Of a DNA stretch of 64,000 nucleotides, positions 48,401 through 60,146 are shown piece by piece. How positions within the stretch are numbered: the first letter of the stretch is position 1; every line of letters starts with the position of its first letter. Position numbers and translations under genes: made by a program. The DNA is taken from NCBI GenBank assembly GCA_010645155.1, contig CM021319.1, forward strand, positions 3,433,114 to 3,497,113, read 5' to 3'. Source of the stretch: Tigriopus japonicus (lineage: Eukaryota > Arthropoda > Copepoda > Harpacticoida > Harpacticidae). The notes below the pieces were generated by a model that was not told where the DNA came from, did no database searches, and was given only the letters and a program-made list of their open reading frames with translations.

Positions 48401-51400
48401 AAAGTTATATACGTTTACTGTTAACACGATAAAAACGTCCTTTTCAATCTTGACGTGGAACTTTTTGCAGACTTTAATGACGTTAAATTCAATAAAAAGT
48501 TCTGGGCTTCAACCACCTAACTTTTTTCCTTCGGAAAAGGTGGCTCACTTGTGGTTGATGGAGTCAACTTGGAAGCACCAAAACTGAGCGTGAAATGAGC
48601 AGTGGGCACTTCTTCATGTTATGTTCATGCCTCCTCTCTGCCGAGGTAGATGGTGAACTTTTTTTAAGTTGCAATTTTTTCCCAAGTATTCTCGAATTAT
48701 TTTTTTCTCGATTTGAAAAAAACGGCTAGTCCCCTTAATTCTACGATCTTTCCGATCACAAGTTACCCAAAATGTACTTGGCGTTAGTGATGTGTTTAGA
48801 GTTGTTTTTTAAAGTGTTGCCATTTTGGTCCTTTGTTGGGTTTTTGGGTCAAAATGCTCACTAAAATTAGAGTTTTCGAAAGGCGGCGACTCAAAAATTC
48901 GAGTCAGAAATGGCAAAAGTAGAAACACATTTGTTTTTGACACTATGCAGAAATCATTTTGTCAAAATTCACATTCCCACCTGATTTCGACCGACATGCA
49001 TAAATGCCAGATTTGCTGTGAACACCAACATCGCAAAGTAGACAATACTTTGCATGTTAAGCAAAGTTATCATTTTTAACATTTAGAATATCAAATTTAT
49101 ACAGCTTTGTTATGGGTTATCTCCGTTCACTTTTACGTATTTAATCGTATTTTGTCAAGACCATTCAAATCATGCATTCTTGGAAAGGCTAACACATTTT
49201 CAAACGCAATGCTCGTTGTACTTAAACTTCAAAGGCTCTAACCTACATATTGCTAGTCCCTTCCCACTTAAGAGCCTCACTCGGCCAAGCCTTTTTCCAA
49301 CATCAATAAGAGTGTTTTCATAATGGCAAGATTCAATAGGGAAAATAACAAAGGAACAAGCAAAACACATTTTCGAATAAAGACACGCACGATCTTTGCT
49401 CAAATCCTTTTCTTTGTCTAACAAGAACTTGATGTAAAAAAGCATTACATTTCTTTAAAATACTACACCCAAAAGTTGTATGATGCCGTTACTTAAACAT
49501 TGGAATGGTGCTTTCAACTTTCATCTAAAAAAACACGTTATCCTAAGCGGGAATCAGAAGGACAAATCGAGTGAAAATGTGAACTATCTGCTGCCTCTTG
49601 AATTTGATCTCTCCTTAAAGGCATTGGCATTGGTTACTTTTTTTAAAAGTTATTTCTAACATTTGAGTCATCTATCTGCAAGTAACTGAGTTCTACGTAC
49701 GAAGGGAGTGAAACCACAGTCTTGCTGTAAGGCAACAAAGCCGGCCTTGAGCAAACATATGACTCAAAAAATGTGTCACATCTCACCTTTCCGAACCAGC
49801 TACTACTTGGAGGTTGTATCAAAATATACAGTAAAGATGTCTTGCTCAAACATTTATTTTACCAATAGAGGTGCAAGTTCTCCTCGAAAGTCTCCGTTTC
49901 ATTCGCTTGCTGTTGGTACTGATGGCTCCCAGGAACCATTCAGAGCCAAAAGGAAGCCCAGGGGAGTTTCAAACAGGAACATGAGCTCTTTCAGGGAATT
50001 CATTGCGCACAGACACCATTTCATTACCTTTTGTGCTCGAATTTCAGATTGAAGCATTGGAAAAAATGGATCTGGTATTTTGTGTTGTTAGATTGATAAG
50101 TATTATTTGACACGCCCCTTAAACACATTGTTATGTAGTGTGGCACCGAATAAATTCTACACAAAGTTCAGTATTATGCAATCCCAATATGGACTTACAC
50201 GAGCAAAAGTAGTTATGTACTTTCAAATGGCAGTCAAGAGCTTGACAAATTCAAATATTCTGGAGAAAGCTTCATGTATCTTTAAGGAAAACAAGACTAA
50301 CAAGTCATTGAGCTACCTTACGTCGTTTAGCAAGCGCTTTTGTGAAGCTGAAGAGGGGATTGTTTTGCACTCATCGGTCCCTCCTTTCGTTTTTTCCAGC
50401 CCAATAACCCGGTGTACCAATTCCTCTCGGGAGTGAAAATCACTCCAGAGACGAAATTCCTCTCACTGAATGACCCAACGGAAATGAGCCTTCTTCGAGA
50501 GGTTTACCATTATATGCATTTCGCTTTGGGCGTCTATGGATGGCCCATGTATTTTCGAAAGAATTCGGCTCAATCTGCTGCGGCATTCTGTAAACTCTGC
50601 GCATCGTTACGGTGAGTAAACAGATCCAAGCTTCATACCTAAACACTCAAGCGTTTTTAAACGGCTTCGTCGAATTATTTTCGTACAAATTTGTTCGTGG
50701 AAGTATATGTACTCTTATAGGGACACTTCCAAACCAGATGATGGCAAGAGGACTTGTCAAATGAAACCAGATCCGATGTATTTTTATTTGCTCGCGCGAT
50801 CAAAGCATAAATAGATCATTAGCTACTCATGAAAAAGACAGCCGCCTCTATTTATCTTGGGCCCAAGGCAATTTCTCGAGTGTTTTGCCTCATTTCCAGC
50901 CCTGAAGAAGACGATCTCCCGCAAGACTTGCCTCCTTTAGCGTCGTCTCCTTGTCATCCGTTCCTCATCTCTCAAACCTTTCACCCACTTCTGGTACTAC
51001 GAAAACCTAGTTTTCTTTTTATGGTGTGAACACAGTCACTCTTGAGCCCTTTTGAAACCCCTGCCTTTAAAATCATAAAATCTGAACGGAATCCTGACCA
51101 CGCTAATGAGTTGTCAGGCCTTACTTAGTGACCTTGGCATGGCATGAGATGTTGGCACAGCCCATCTGGAGAACTGGCTCATAATTAAAGCCCAGACAAA
51201 AAGGGCGCTTGCCAAATCGGTGCTCATAAAACTTCCCATTCCTCCATCTTCTCATACTAAGAGGAAAGACGGAGGGGGAAAGATTCTCGTGGCCTTATTT
51301 CTTGTCACCTAATTTCATGTGATCTCCTCCACACTTCCAGATGCATGTGTTTTCCTTGCTGTGGACTTAAGACCGGATTAGCGGCCAACGCTATCATCGA

Positions 51401-54400
51401 GGGGCTCAGTGTGGTCATCGACGATAACTGCTGTGGTTGCAATTTGGCCTCGTATTCTCACATGTGTAACCTTCCCAACGTCCAGCTGGTCTACATCACT
51501 TACCATGTGGATGTTGGAGAGACTCCGTTTCTAATCGCTGTGGATCTCGATCAAAGAGCCATTGTCATCTGTATTCGAGGCACACTCTCGTTCAAGGTTA
51601 GCTTGGCTTCTGATTGCTCTTTGAATAGAGATTACTTCCAGTCTGTTGAAGGCAAAAAGTACAGTTTCAAGAAATGCAAAGCGCTTGTGAGCCACAATTC
51701 TTTTCACAAATGGCCATTACCATTCACGAATCGTTTGAAAACTTACAAGAAGAGCTTTGAAAAGGAAGATTACTGGATGATGTTTTGAAACATGAAAACC
51801 AGTTACGATGAACCCAAGATGGAAAAGGAGAAATTTCAAATTTCCGTCGACTGATACTTTTGGTTTCAGAGCACCATTTGCTAATAGTTCTCTCAGGCTT
51901 CGCCCAAATGCCTATTCTTTTTGTTCCCACCAACCTTTTAAAGCCATTTTCTCCCTTTCGATCCAAGTGACGCTTTTTGACCGTGGGATTAAGGAGTAAA
52001 GCAAAGGCTTTGTGGTCTAAACTTTTTTAAGTTGAAGATGATTGACTAACACAATAGTATTATGACCTATTGTCAACTTGAAAAGACCAACAAGGAAAAT
52101 CAGGAAATAAAAAATGGGCACGCAAACTTGAATTGCTTTCAAGATTTTTTTGCGAAGTGTTTTATTACATACATAAAAGAGAGCATGAGAAAACTCGCAC
52201 AATTTTGAGGGGATCTGTGGGGTAGCAGTCCCTGGTTGTGCTAAGGATTATTTCAAACACGCAGTAATTTACAACTGAATGCCAATGAAGCCCCTTCCTT
52301 GTCGGCATGTCAAAAATGTATTCACAAGGGGGTTAACAAGACGAAGGGAATCCAAATACTATGCTCACCACTGATGATGAACATCTTTGCAAAAATGGAA
52401 AGGTTCCCTAGAAGTTGGGGGCCCTATTTGCATTTTGCATTGAGGCCGTTGGGGATTGTCCAAGTGCTTTGAACTTCATTTCTGCTCTCCCTTTCTCCTC
52501 TCTTTCAACCAGCCAACCCATCAAACAAACCATTCGGAGCCTTCATCCATAAATTTGGCAGTCGGAAATTTGACATTTTTCTCTCTTACCTCGTTCTTCT
52601 TCCGCTTTCAGGATGTGATCACCGACCTCAATGCTGAGGGCGAGCCACTTCCCATTCGCCCAGTCAACGAAGATTGGATCGGCCATAAAGTGAGTACCAT
52701 GTAGAGCCATTGCAAATATACCAAATCTCCTATTTCGTCCGCAAACCAAGAGTCACAAACACAACAAAGCATCCAAGCGTAAAAAGGATTGGGCGCCAAG
52801 AAAATGTCGGTCTGTCACGCAATGGATCTGAATCTATCCCTCTGGCATTCTGAGGGCGAGGAAACTTATTTGTTGGATTTGCATATTTTCGATTACCACT
52901 CTGCGGGTAATCTATATTCGAGCAAAGAATTCATGGAGAGGCTTCATCTCGCCTCCAAAGTTCTCCAACAATGAGATAGTCATTATATCCGACGCTTGGC
53001 CCAAACCCCCCAAAATGCCGCTTCCCTTCACAGGGAATTGGCTTTTTCTGCTTCTTTTCGTGGAACTTTAGTGGAATTAGTTCTCTGTCAATTAAGGTTT
53101 GCCTGGTAATCGAATCACTTTCAGGCTCTCTCTCTCTCTTTCGTTCGCTACTTCATTCGACATCGCCATATCTAGCCATCTTCAGTATTTTCTCCCCTCA
53201 GACTTGAGAGCCCTTGCAACCAACTATGATCATTATTTTCGTTCATACGTAGTGCAATGGCGAACTTTCTTTCCTCTTCACAAGGGAATGGTTGATGTAG
53301 CGGCTTATGTCTACCGAAAACTGAAGGACGACCATCTTCTGACGAGAGCCTTTGGATGGAACAAGGACCATGGAACACAAGATTTTGGCATCGTTTGCGT
53401 GGGACATTCCTTAGGAGCGGGAGCTGCGGCCATCTTAGCCATTATGCTTCGCCAAGAATTCCCAAACACGCGATGTTTCGGCTATTCTCCCCCTGGTGGC
53501 ACACTGAGGTAGGCATTTGTCTACATGCCTATTCCTTCCTTGTGGGGATTGTGTTTATTAATGATTTCTAGGTGGAGAAAAAGGACTTAAAGGAGGCTTG
53601 TATCATTTTGTTTTTGAGTCGAACACGGACATGCTTCACTTTATCCCGCTTTTGTATACGGTTAGGCGAATCCCTTCTGCTCCTCAGAAACTCTCAATTA
53701 GCTTTTCTGGATCTATTCTCTTTGAATATACTCTATACTGCTGTGTCATGGTGCTTCAGCCTTGAATAGAAAACGAAAAATCGAGCTTTTCAAAGGCTTT
53801 TTTTTGTCGGCTCTGCCCTTTGACCCCCACTGGCTTGATACTTTTTTGGCTAGATGGTGCCCTTTGGGGGCCAGTTTCTCTACTTTTGCACGTTTTTGTC
53901 CCACGATCAACTTTTGTCAGCCAGCTCTTAGGAGAAGCTAACGCACATAAAAGTCGTTTTTTATTGGAAAGATATATTTTGTCTTCTCACAAAGTCATCT
54001 CATTGCCTAGAGCAAATTTGGGACCGTCCACTCCCCCCCCCTCGATGATAAAACTTCTTCAGTACCTTCAGCAATCTTGAGTTATATAGACAGCCAAAAA
54101 AGGTTCATTTGTGACAGTTGGGAACGTGATCTCTATTATCATTCGATTTTTTATCTTGCTCTCACCATGCTCTTTTAGTCGATCTGCCATGGAATACACC
54201 AAAGAATTTATGACCTCGGTTGTGGTTGGGAAAGACCTCGTTCCACGGATTGGACTTCATCAATTGGAAGAGTTGCGTCACGACTTGATGTATGCTTTGC
54301 AAAAATCTTCCAATCCTAAAGTAAGGCCAAGGTTTCTGACCATTCTAAATATGCTTAGAGTACGTCCCAATTGCAAAAACGACCACCACAACATCAGCCC

Positions 54401-57400
54401 GCATCCCCAGGGAAGTGTTCCAACAGACCCACATAAAGGCAGGTTCGCTTCAATGCTTGGAAATGGAACCAAAATGGGGACTATTCCCACGAGTCATTTT
54501 TGAAAAAATCCCTATCGCCATGATTTCATAAAAACAGGTGTAGCTATTTCTTTCATGTGAGACCTTAAAATTGTTACAGCCATGACGAACGAATCCCTCG
54601 GGATCATTTTCGTTGAAATATCCTTTTCAGATCCTTTGATGTTTTCCTTCAGCAATCTCTTTTATGAAACTGACCAGCTCTAAACGAGTACCGTAGCAGG
54701 CTTTGGTAGAGCTTTGAGTGTAAGCAGAATTTGTTGGGCATTTGACCTCGCAATCTCAGCAGAGCTGTGATTTAGGCTATTTGTTTGGCTCATAATCCTA
54801 TTATGTATTGTGCTCTCCACGGTCTTCTGAACCTCTTTTCTAGTGGCTAACCTTGTCTTCGAGCCTGATGTGTTGTGGGAAACAAAAGACCAATTATTTC
54901 GACAGTCCCACGCACTGCTGGACCCAAGATGAGATCGAGGAGCAACTCAACTCACCCAAGGGCTCAAAGTGCAAGAGCTCTCCAGAAGCCATCAACATCC
55001 ATCCTTGGGATTCCACTATCAATTTGTCGGTTCACATGCCATTTTTCCCACCGGGGAAAATCATTCACTTGGTTCGACATTATCCAAAGGCCGAGAAGTG
55101 AGTTCGCCCGCGGCTTTGAGCTACTGTACTTGTACATTCTAGAATCTAGATAGTGCGCAAGAAAATCTAAAAGAAGCAGGGAGCCAAGATTGAGTAATTG
55201 ACCTTGACGAAGAAAGATGGAAGGGAACGAACTTGGGTCGAACATCGAGCAGATTTTTTAAGTTTTACATTCCATGGCGAAGATATGTACTGGAAAATTT
55301 CGTTTTCCACTCGGGGCCCGTTTTCCTTGATAGGGAATCGTTATTTCGTGTTGGAACGCGAGGTCATAAATTTGGTGTGGAAGCCGAGTTCAAATCCACT
55401 ATTGACAGATGGGTCAATTTCTGACCAAATTCTTCTGTAGTAAAATGTTACACTAGTATCGTACAAAAAAGGTTATACGTAGCTTGGAACAAAGAAAGTT
55501 CCATGGGCCTCAATGGCAGTGTTTAGATTTCTGATTAGTAATTGCTTGCTTGTTGTACGCTCAAACCCGAAAAAGAAATCAGAATACCCAATGTTAGTTA
55601 GCTGTTGGCTCTCACATGTCACAACAAAATGGACTTTATATTTTCAAAGGCATGGTGATCAAAACTGATTGATGCAAATTGACTGCGTCTTTTTTGAAAT
55701 TCAAAGCAATGATTTTGAACAACCTTGGTGATTGGATTCTTCTTTAATGGAACATTCTCATCATATTTGTTGCTCCTTTACGTTGGCGTTGCCAATGGTA
55801 ATGGCTCCAATTAAGATATCTCGTATCCAGGGAAAGACCGTATTCAGCCTCAAGATTCTTGCTGGCTTTCCGAGAATGCTCTGAATAGGATATTAAGGTC
55901 GCTTCTGGTAGAAAGTTGGTGAAAAATACCGCCAATTTCCTTTCCCTTGGGTGGGTGCTTGATGCTAACAAGCTGCGCTTCAAAAATCTTATGAACACCT
56001 ACGGCTAACTATGAACTTTAGATCCTTCTAACGAACTCAGCCTTTGAGCACAAATAAGCCTATCTCGTATGTTTTAGAGTTCCTACATACGTGGTACATG
56101 CTACAAACAGTAGTGCCGCGAGCAAAATCTGTTTTTGAGCATTGCATCGTCAAAGCTTGCCTCAAAGTAAATGCTATTGAAACTCTCTCAAAAGAAGAAA
56201 AATGAAGAGGAACGGTTTGTTGTGATTAAAAAAGTTTGCGAGGAAACGTTTTTTTCTCAAAATGAGACGTTCCATTTACTGATGACTGGTTTTGAAAGTT
56301 TCTCAGTCCTCTAAAACCTCGACTCTTTTAACAGTTCTTCGTTTGTTTCACTTTCAAGCCAAACCAATGGACGACTTGTCGTGCGGTAAGAACGACTGTT
56401 CCAAAATTGAATACCCTTAGTTTTCCAAGATCATTCATTCATAGTAATGGCATTATTAGCACTATGCCTATTTTTGGTTTTGTTAGCCTAGAAACATTGT
56501 GGTACTCGTGTACGTGCACACTCGAGTACCAAAAAAGAGACGTAATAACACTTTTTATTTACTCAAAATAGAGCTTGAAGGTCTGCCTGCAAACGTGTAC
56601 CTTCCATTTCTTCGATTCCTAGCATTTCCAAAGTACCCTCTTTCCTTCCAGGCATGGAAAAGTAGAACCCGTTTACCAAGCCATTTGGGCCGATAACACC
56701 AGCTTCGATCAGGTTCTCATCTCCAAGAGAATGGTCCAGGATCACATGCCAGATAAAGTTCTAGAGGCCCTGGACAAGGTAAGCGTCTCGTTCTTGAGCA
56801 ACGTTTGTCAATAAAAAGCAGCCTTGGCTTGCACTTCAATCTCAGGATGAAGACTCGATGAAATAAAAAAGAATATGTACATGATACTTAGATACCTTAT
56901 TTCAGCTTTTGAAGACTCAAGGACCGAGCAAGCCTCGTCGGTCGATGACAGGCTCAATCCACACTCTACCCGACCAACCCATTGGAACGACGGGGACTAA
57001 TATGGAACCGTCTAACTCCATTCAAGAACCGTCAACCGAGTCCGTTCTAGCGAGGTTGGGAGTAGATTTTGAGAGTAATCAGCACATGGAAACTAGTTTT
57101 ACCACAGAAACCGTCATAACCGAACCTCGGGACCTCAAAGATGACGCGAGTCAACCGGACGAAAGTGATATTGAACACGCCTCTGGTCTTTCAGAGTAAG
57201 TTGGCGTACGTGGTCGGATGGTTTCGTCCTACACATTTTTGTAGATTTTTCGGATAGTTTCACGATAAAGGATGTTGAAGTAGATTCATGTGGAAATGAA
57301 GCACTCAAGCAAGTATTGTACGTATACACCTAGGCACGTTTTTCGCTTTTAGAACTCGGCCCTTGAACCACGTAGCTGAAAACCTCCGTCGACCTAGATC

Positions 57401-58016
57401 CTCACGAAGAGAAGGTAAGAAAGGAATTTTCATGTTCGCAGAAAGAAGGCCCTTGACTTTCTTTTCCCAAGGTCTTAATCATCAGAAAATTCAAAATTCA
57501 ACCTCAACGTGGCTTTTTTATGCAGGCGACTGAGGCACGGGAGAAGGACCAAAATCCAATCCCCTGTCAATGAGACAGCCTTCAAAAGGGCAAACCTTGC
57601 ACATTTTCCACATCAATCACCAATTTTAGGCCCCAAAAGACAAAAGTCCTCCTAATGGATGGTTTGTTTTCTGCCATATAGATGAGGAAGAAAGGAAACG
57701 CGAGACGAAGCCGATCAAGGCCTCCAACTCAATCAAGTTATTGAGACAAAAGGAGCGAAATGCCCATCATGCTAAGCAAGCGCACTCTCAAATCTCCATT
57801 ATGGACCAAAGAAAGGGCAAAGAGCCCCCGGTTGTATTTGCCGGTTGCAACCAATTGCATTCGAGTGTGCAATCTAATCCTTTGGACCAAGGCCAAGAGA
57901 ACGACGAGACCCATCAAGATCAGCATCGCCCATCGTCGCTTCAGGCCCCAAAATGGGCGAATCCGAACCATGCAGCAAGGCCAGAAAGCATGATTCTCCT
58001 GCAATCCGATCTGTGA
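39416..58016 (+). CDS. DAGLA: sn1-specific diacylglycerol lipase alpha (DAGL-alpha / inaE type)
   Basis: Membrane serine lipase making 2-arachidonoylglycerol-type monoacylglycerols from diacylglycerol. Sixteen exons: 39416-39510, 39986-40362, 40434-40538, 41145-41337, 42305-42395, 43642-43776, 50400-50611, 51341-51596, 52612-52689, 53285-53508, 54179-54320, 54844-55097, 56652-56778, 56906-57195, 57353-57414, 57682-58016; 991 aa. The start MPGVIAFRRRWAVGSDD is the family N-terminus. Four membrane segments lie within the first four exons. The TM1-TM2 loop has glycosylation sites at N48 and N58 and is longer than in human. The triad is Ser556 (GHSLGAG), Asp608 (GKDLVPR) and His711 (KIIHLV); the Ser-Asp spacing of 52 equals that of human DAGLA. 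The long C-terminal tail marks the alpha type and holds PPVVF (about 929-933), a Homer-type PPxxF motif. Intron 6 (43777-50399) is 6.6 kb and carries a hAT-type element. Confidence 0.95.
46125..47252. mobile_element. hAT-type element with inverted GTGTCCAAAA arrays
   Basis: This 1128-bp non-coding element lies in DAGL intron 6. It starts CAGGGTGGGCATTT and ends with the inverse (AAATGCCCACCCTG). Flanking octamers ttttcacg (46117-46124) and ccttcacg (47253-47260) match at six of eight positions, fitting a hAT duplication. Near the left end (about 46144-46240) are repeated GTGTCCAAAA words. Near the right end (about 47085-47225) the reverse complement TTTTGGACAC recurs, including five perfect tandem copies. 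No transposase frame is present. Confidence 0.7.
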
Positions 58017-58132
58017 TATTTGCATTCGAATGGCTGTTAAGCCCAAGCCATCCTTTCTTGAATCTCATCGTTGTTGATGTGAAACACTTCCCAATCAGTT
58101 TAGATGTTGTTGGATGAAGTACATTTTATCAG

Positions 58133-58158
58133 TATTATTATTATTGTTATTGTTATTG
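58133..58158. repeat. (TAT)n / (TTG) microsatellite
   Basis: A TAT run grading into TTGTTA units, between the convergent stop codons of DAGL and the sulfotransferase, so probably in a 3' UTR. Confidence 0.85.
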
Positions 58159-58237
58159 AATTGAGAAAACGTATCCAAAAATATCTGAGCAATAGAACGT
58201 CATCAACCCATGGAATTGGAACCAAGTAGGATCTCAT

Positions 58238-59877
58238 TTAGTTACAACTGGATATCGAGTATCTAAAATTCAATCCGGTCGATTTGACTCCCATTTCGAG
58301 AAATTGGTTCATTTCATTTTCCGTGAAAGGATCTTTGAAATAGTTGACATGGTCCCCAACGATGCCTAAAAAAAAATCATGTATTCTTTAATATCTGTGA
58401 TTTGGAAACCAGTTATTCCTTTGAGGATCAAACCTTTTCGCATGAATGGTTCTCGATTAGGAATTGCTAATCCGAACGTATTCCAATGCTGATAATTCGA
58501 AGCGGGATTGACCTTCATGGCCTCGAATGTGGTCTTCTCGCAGATACTTTGGATCATCTCGTCTGTGGCATTGATTTTCAGAAACTTGGATATTTTCCTC
58601 ACTTCCCGTTCTGGATTCTCTTTCATATCCTCATACGAAATACAAAGGATCTGCTCTGGACGGGCTCGACTATATTGGACATACTCATTCACATGAGGGA
58701 AGTATGGCGAATACGGAACTGAACAATAAAAAAGGTGTCAAAATGAAGCGCATATTCGCCTTGAAACGGAAAAAGTTCTATTTGAAGCCTTACGCTCATC
58801 CTTCACAAAGAGCTGGACGAATCTTGCAAAAGGACCTTGAAAGTTGAGATATGTCAGGAGTTGAGCGAAGTGGAAGTAAGACACCACCACGTCCTTGGGA
58901 TTGCGGTAAATGTAAATCACCTGGGAAGACAAATGAAGGAGTGATTTTCATTCTAACCTTGAAGAATTTTCACCCGCCCACCTTGCCTTGACCTTCCCAC
59001 ACTCCTTTTGGCAACAAGTGCAGGGGCAGATGACTTTTGATCAGCCTTTGACCTTCTCGACGGCTAATGTCGTCAATCCCTGGGTAAGGAAATTCCAAAT
59101 AAGGCACTCTGTCTTCCAGGATCTCGGACGAGTCCTCGTTTTGATTGCACAACCTGAAAACCACTTCTTGGAGCCACGTGGTGCCGGATTTTGGAAAGCT
59201 CGTTAAGAAAATATCAGTAGGTCGAGTTTCAAAGGCCTCAACTTTTTCCACAGTGCCATCAAGGACCATCTCTTCGGTAACCACTGTGTTACGGTACATC
59301 ACCAATTTGAGTGGCGCCTACAAAGAGCAGACATTCCTAGATGGGTCACGTTGAAATTCTTTCACGTCTCTCATCGAACGGGCTAACTTTGTCAAAGAAA
59401 TATTTCAACGTACAATATTTTTTTGCGTGAGGGAGCTCTAAATCTCATCAATTTGATAGCATATGTCAGGAAGATTTTAATGTCATTGGAATGGTAGACG
59501 CTTCACCCTAAGTAACGTTTCATTCGTCTTCTTTCTTTTACCTTGAAGCAGGGCGAGGGCGAAATAACCCGATCAATTTTGCCTAATCTTTTCGCCTTCT
59601 GTTGATATTTCTGGTAGAACAAACTAGCCCCACAACCTATGACAAGCAAAATTGTCGAATTGATGATAGCCGTAATGAACTTGTTCTTGGGCATTTTTCG
59701 TCTGCCAAATGCGGCGCCCGTGAATGCATTGTCACGGTTTTTTGACGCCGAAGATTGTGATGAATGTCGCACGGGTATGTGCAAGACTGGAGACCGTGTT
59801 GAGAGTGAGCTTCTTGACAGACGATGGAAGTTCACTCCATAGACGACGGATCCACGACAAAGCAGCCGGGTCAACAT
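58238..59877 (-). CDS. Membrane-anchored SULT-family sulfotransferase
   Basis: Transfers sulfate from PAPS to a small alcohol, phenol or amine; the substrate cannot be read from sequence. Exons: 59877-59542, 59317-58982, 58920-58794, 58718-58434, 58365-58238. All junctions are GT-AG and in frame, giving 403 aa, about 100 more than soluble SULTs. PAPS-binding loop FPKSGTTW is at about 153-160, the catalytic His in IKSHLPLHL, the 3'-phosphate motif IYIYRNPKDVVVSYFHF, and the C-terminal RKGIVGDH (GxxGxxK region). The extra first exon encodes an Arg/Ser-rich stretch with one acidic residue in the first 60, then a hydrophobic helix (about 67-88), resembling a mitochondrial presequence plus anchor; an ER type II anchor is the alternative, especially if translation starts at the second Met (62). 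USP16/45 lies 269 bp upstream on the same strand. Confidence 0.92.
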
Positions 59878-59879
59878 CA

Positions 59880-59901
59880 CTGAAAGTATCACGAGGAAAA
59901 A
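59880..59901 (-). promoter_or_regulatory. Splice acceptor immediately before the sulfotransferase start
   Basis: On the minus strand a pyrimidine-rich stretch ending ACTTTCAG (AG at 59881-59880) stands 2 nt before the ATG at 59877. It must serve either a 5' UTR intron or spliced-leader trans-splicing. Confidence 0.5.
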
Positions 59902-59954
59902 TGGTATTGGACGGAACAACGAGTTGCTCGATTCATGGGGAGGGTTTTACAACA

Positions 59955-59960
59955 TTTATT
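59955..59960 (-). terminator. Polyadenylation signal of USP16/45
   Basis: A minus-strand AATAAA lies 187 bp past the USP16/45 stop codon and only 78 bp before the sulfotransferase ATG on the same strand. Confidence 0.55.
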
Positions 59961-60146
59961 GAGCAATTAAATGACCAATGATATACATCAAAGCCCCTCG
60001 TGCATTCAACTAGGCCTTTCCAATGTGGTGGCTTATGGATTCATTCATGGTGATATCATTGCTCCTCTTCTGGCTGGATTGATAACATCAAAGGTTGAGG
60101 TCCTGAGTGGTGATCACGCAAGTACATATTTATCAAATCAGCATCA

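Noticed and set aside
52789..52974. 61-codon frame inside the DAGL gene
   Set aside because: The protein reads through cleanly from exon 52612-52689 to exon 53285-53508 as in the family. This frame is intronic.
53099..53284. Extension of the DAGL exon upstream of 53285
   Set aside because: The open frame continues upstream, but the family sequence (GHK then GMV) joins exactly at the AG before 53285.
59878..59919. Upstream extension of the sulfotransferase from a TTG codon
   Set aside because: Non-ATG start, and the stretch contains the polypyrimidine tract and AG of a splice acceptor.
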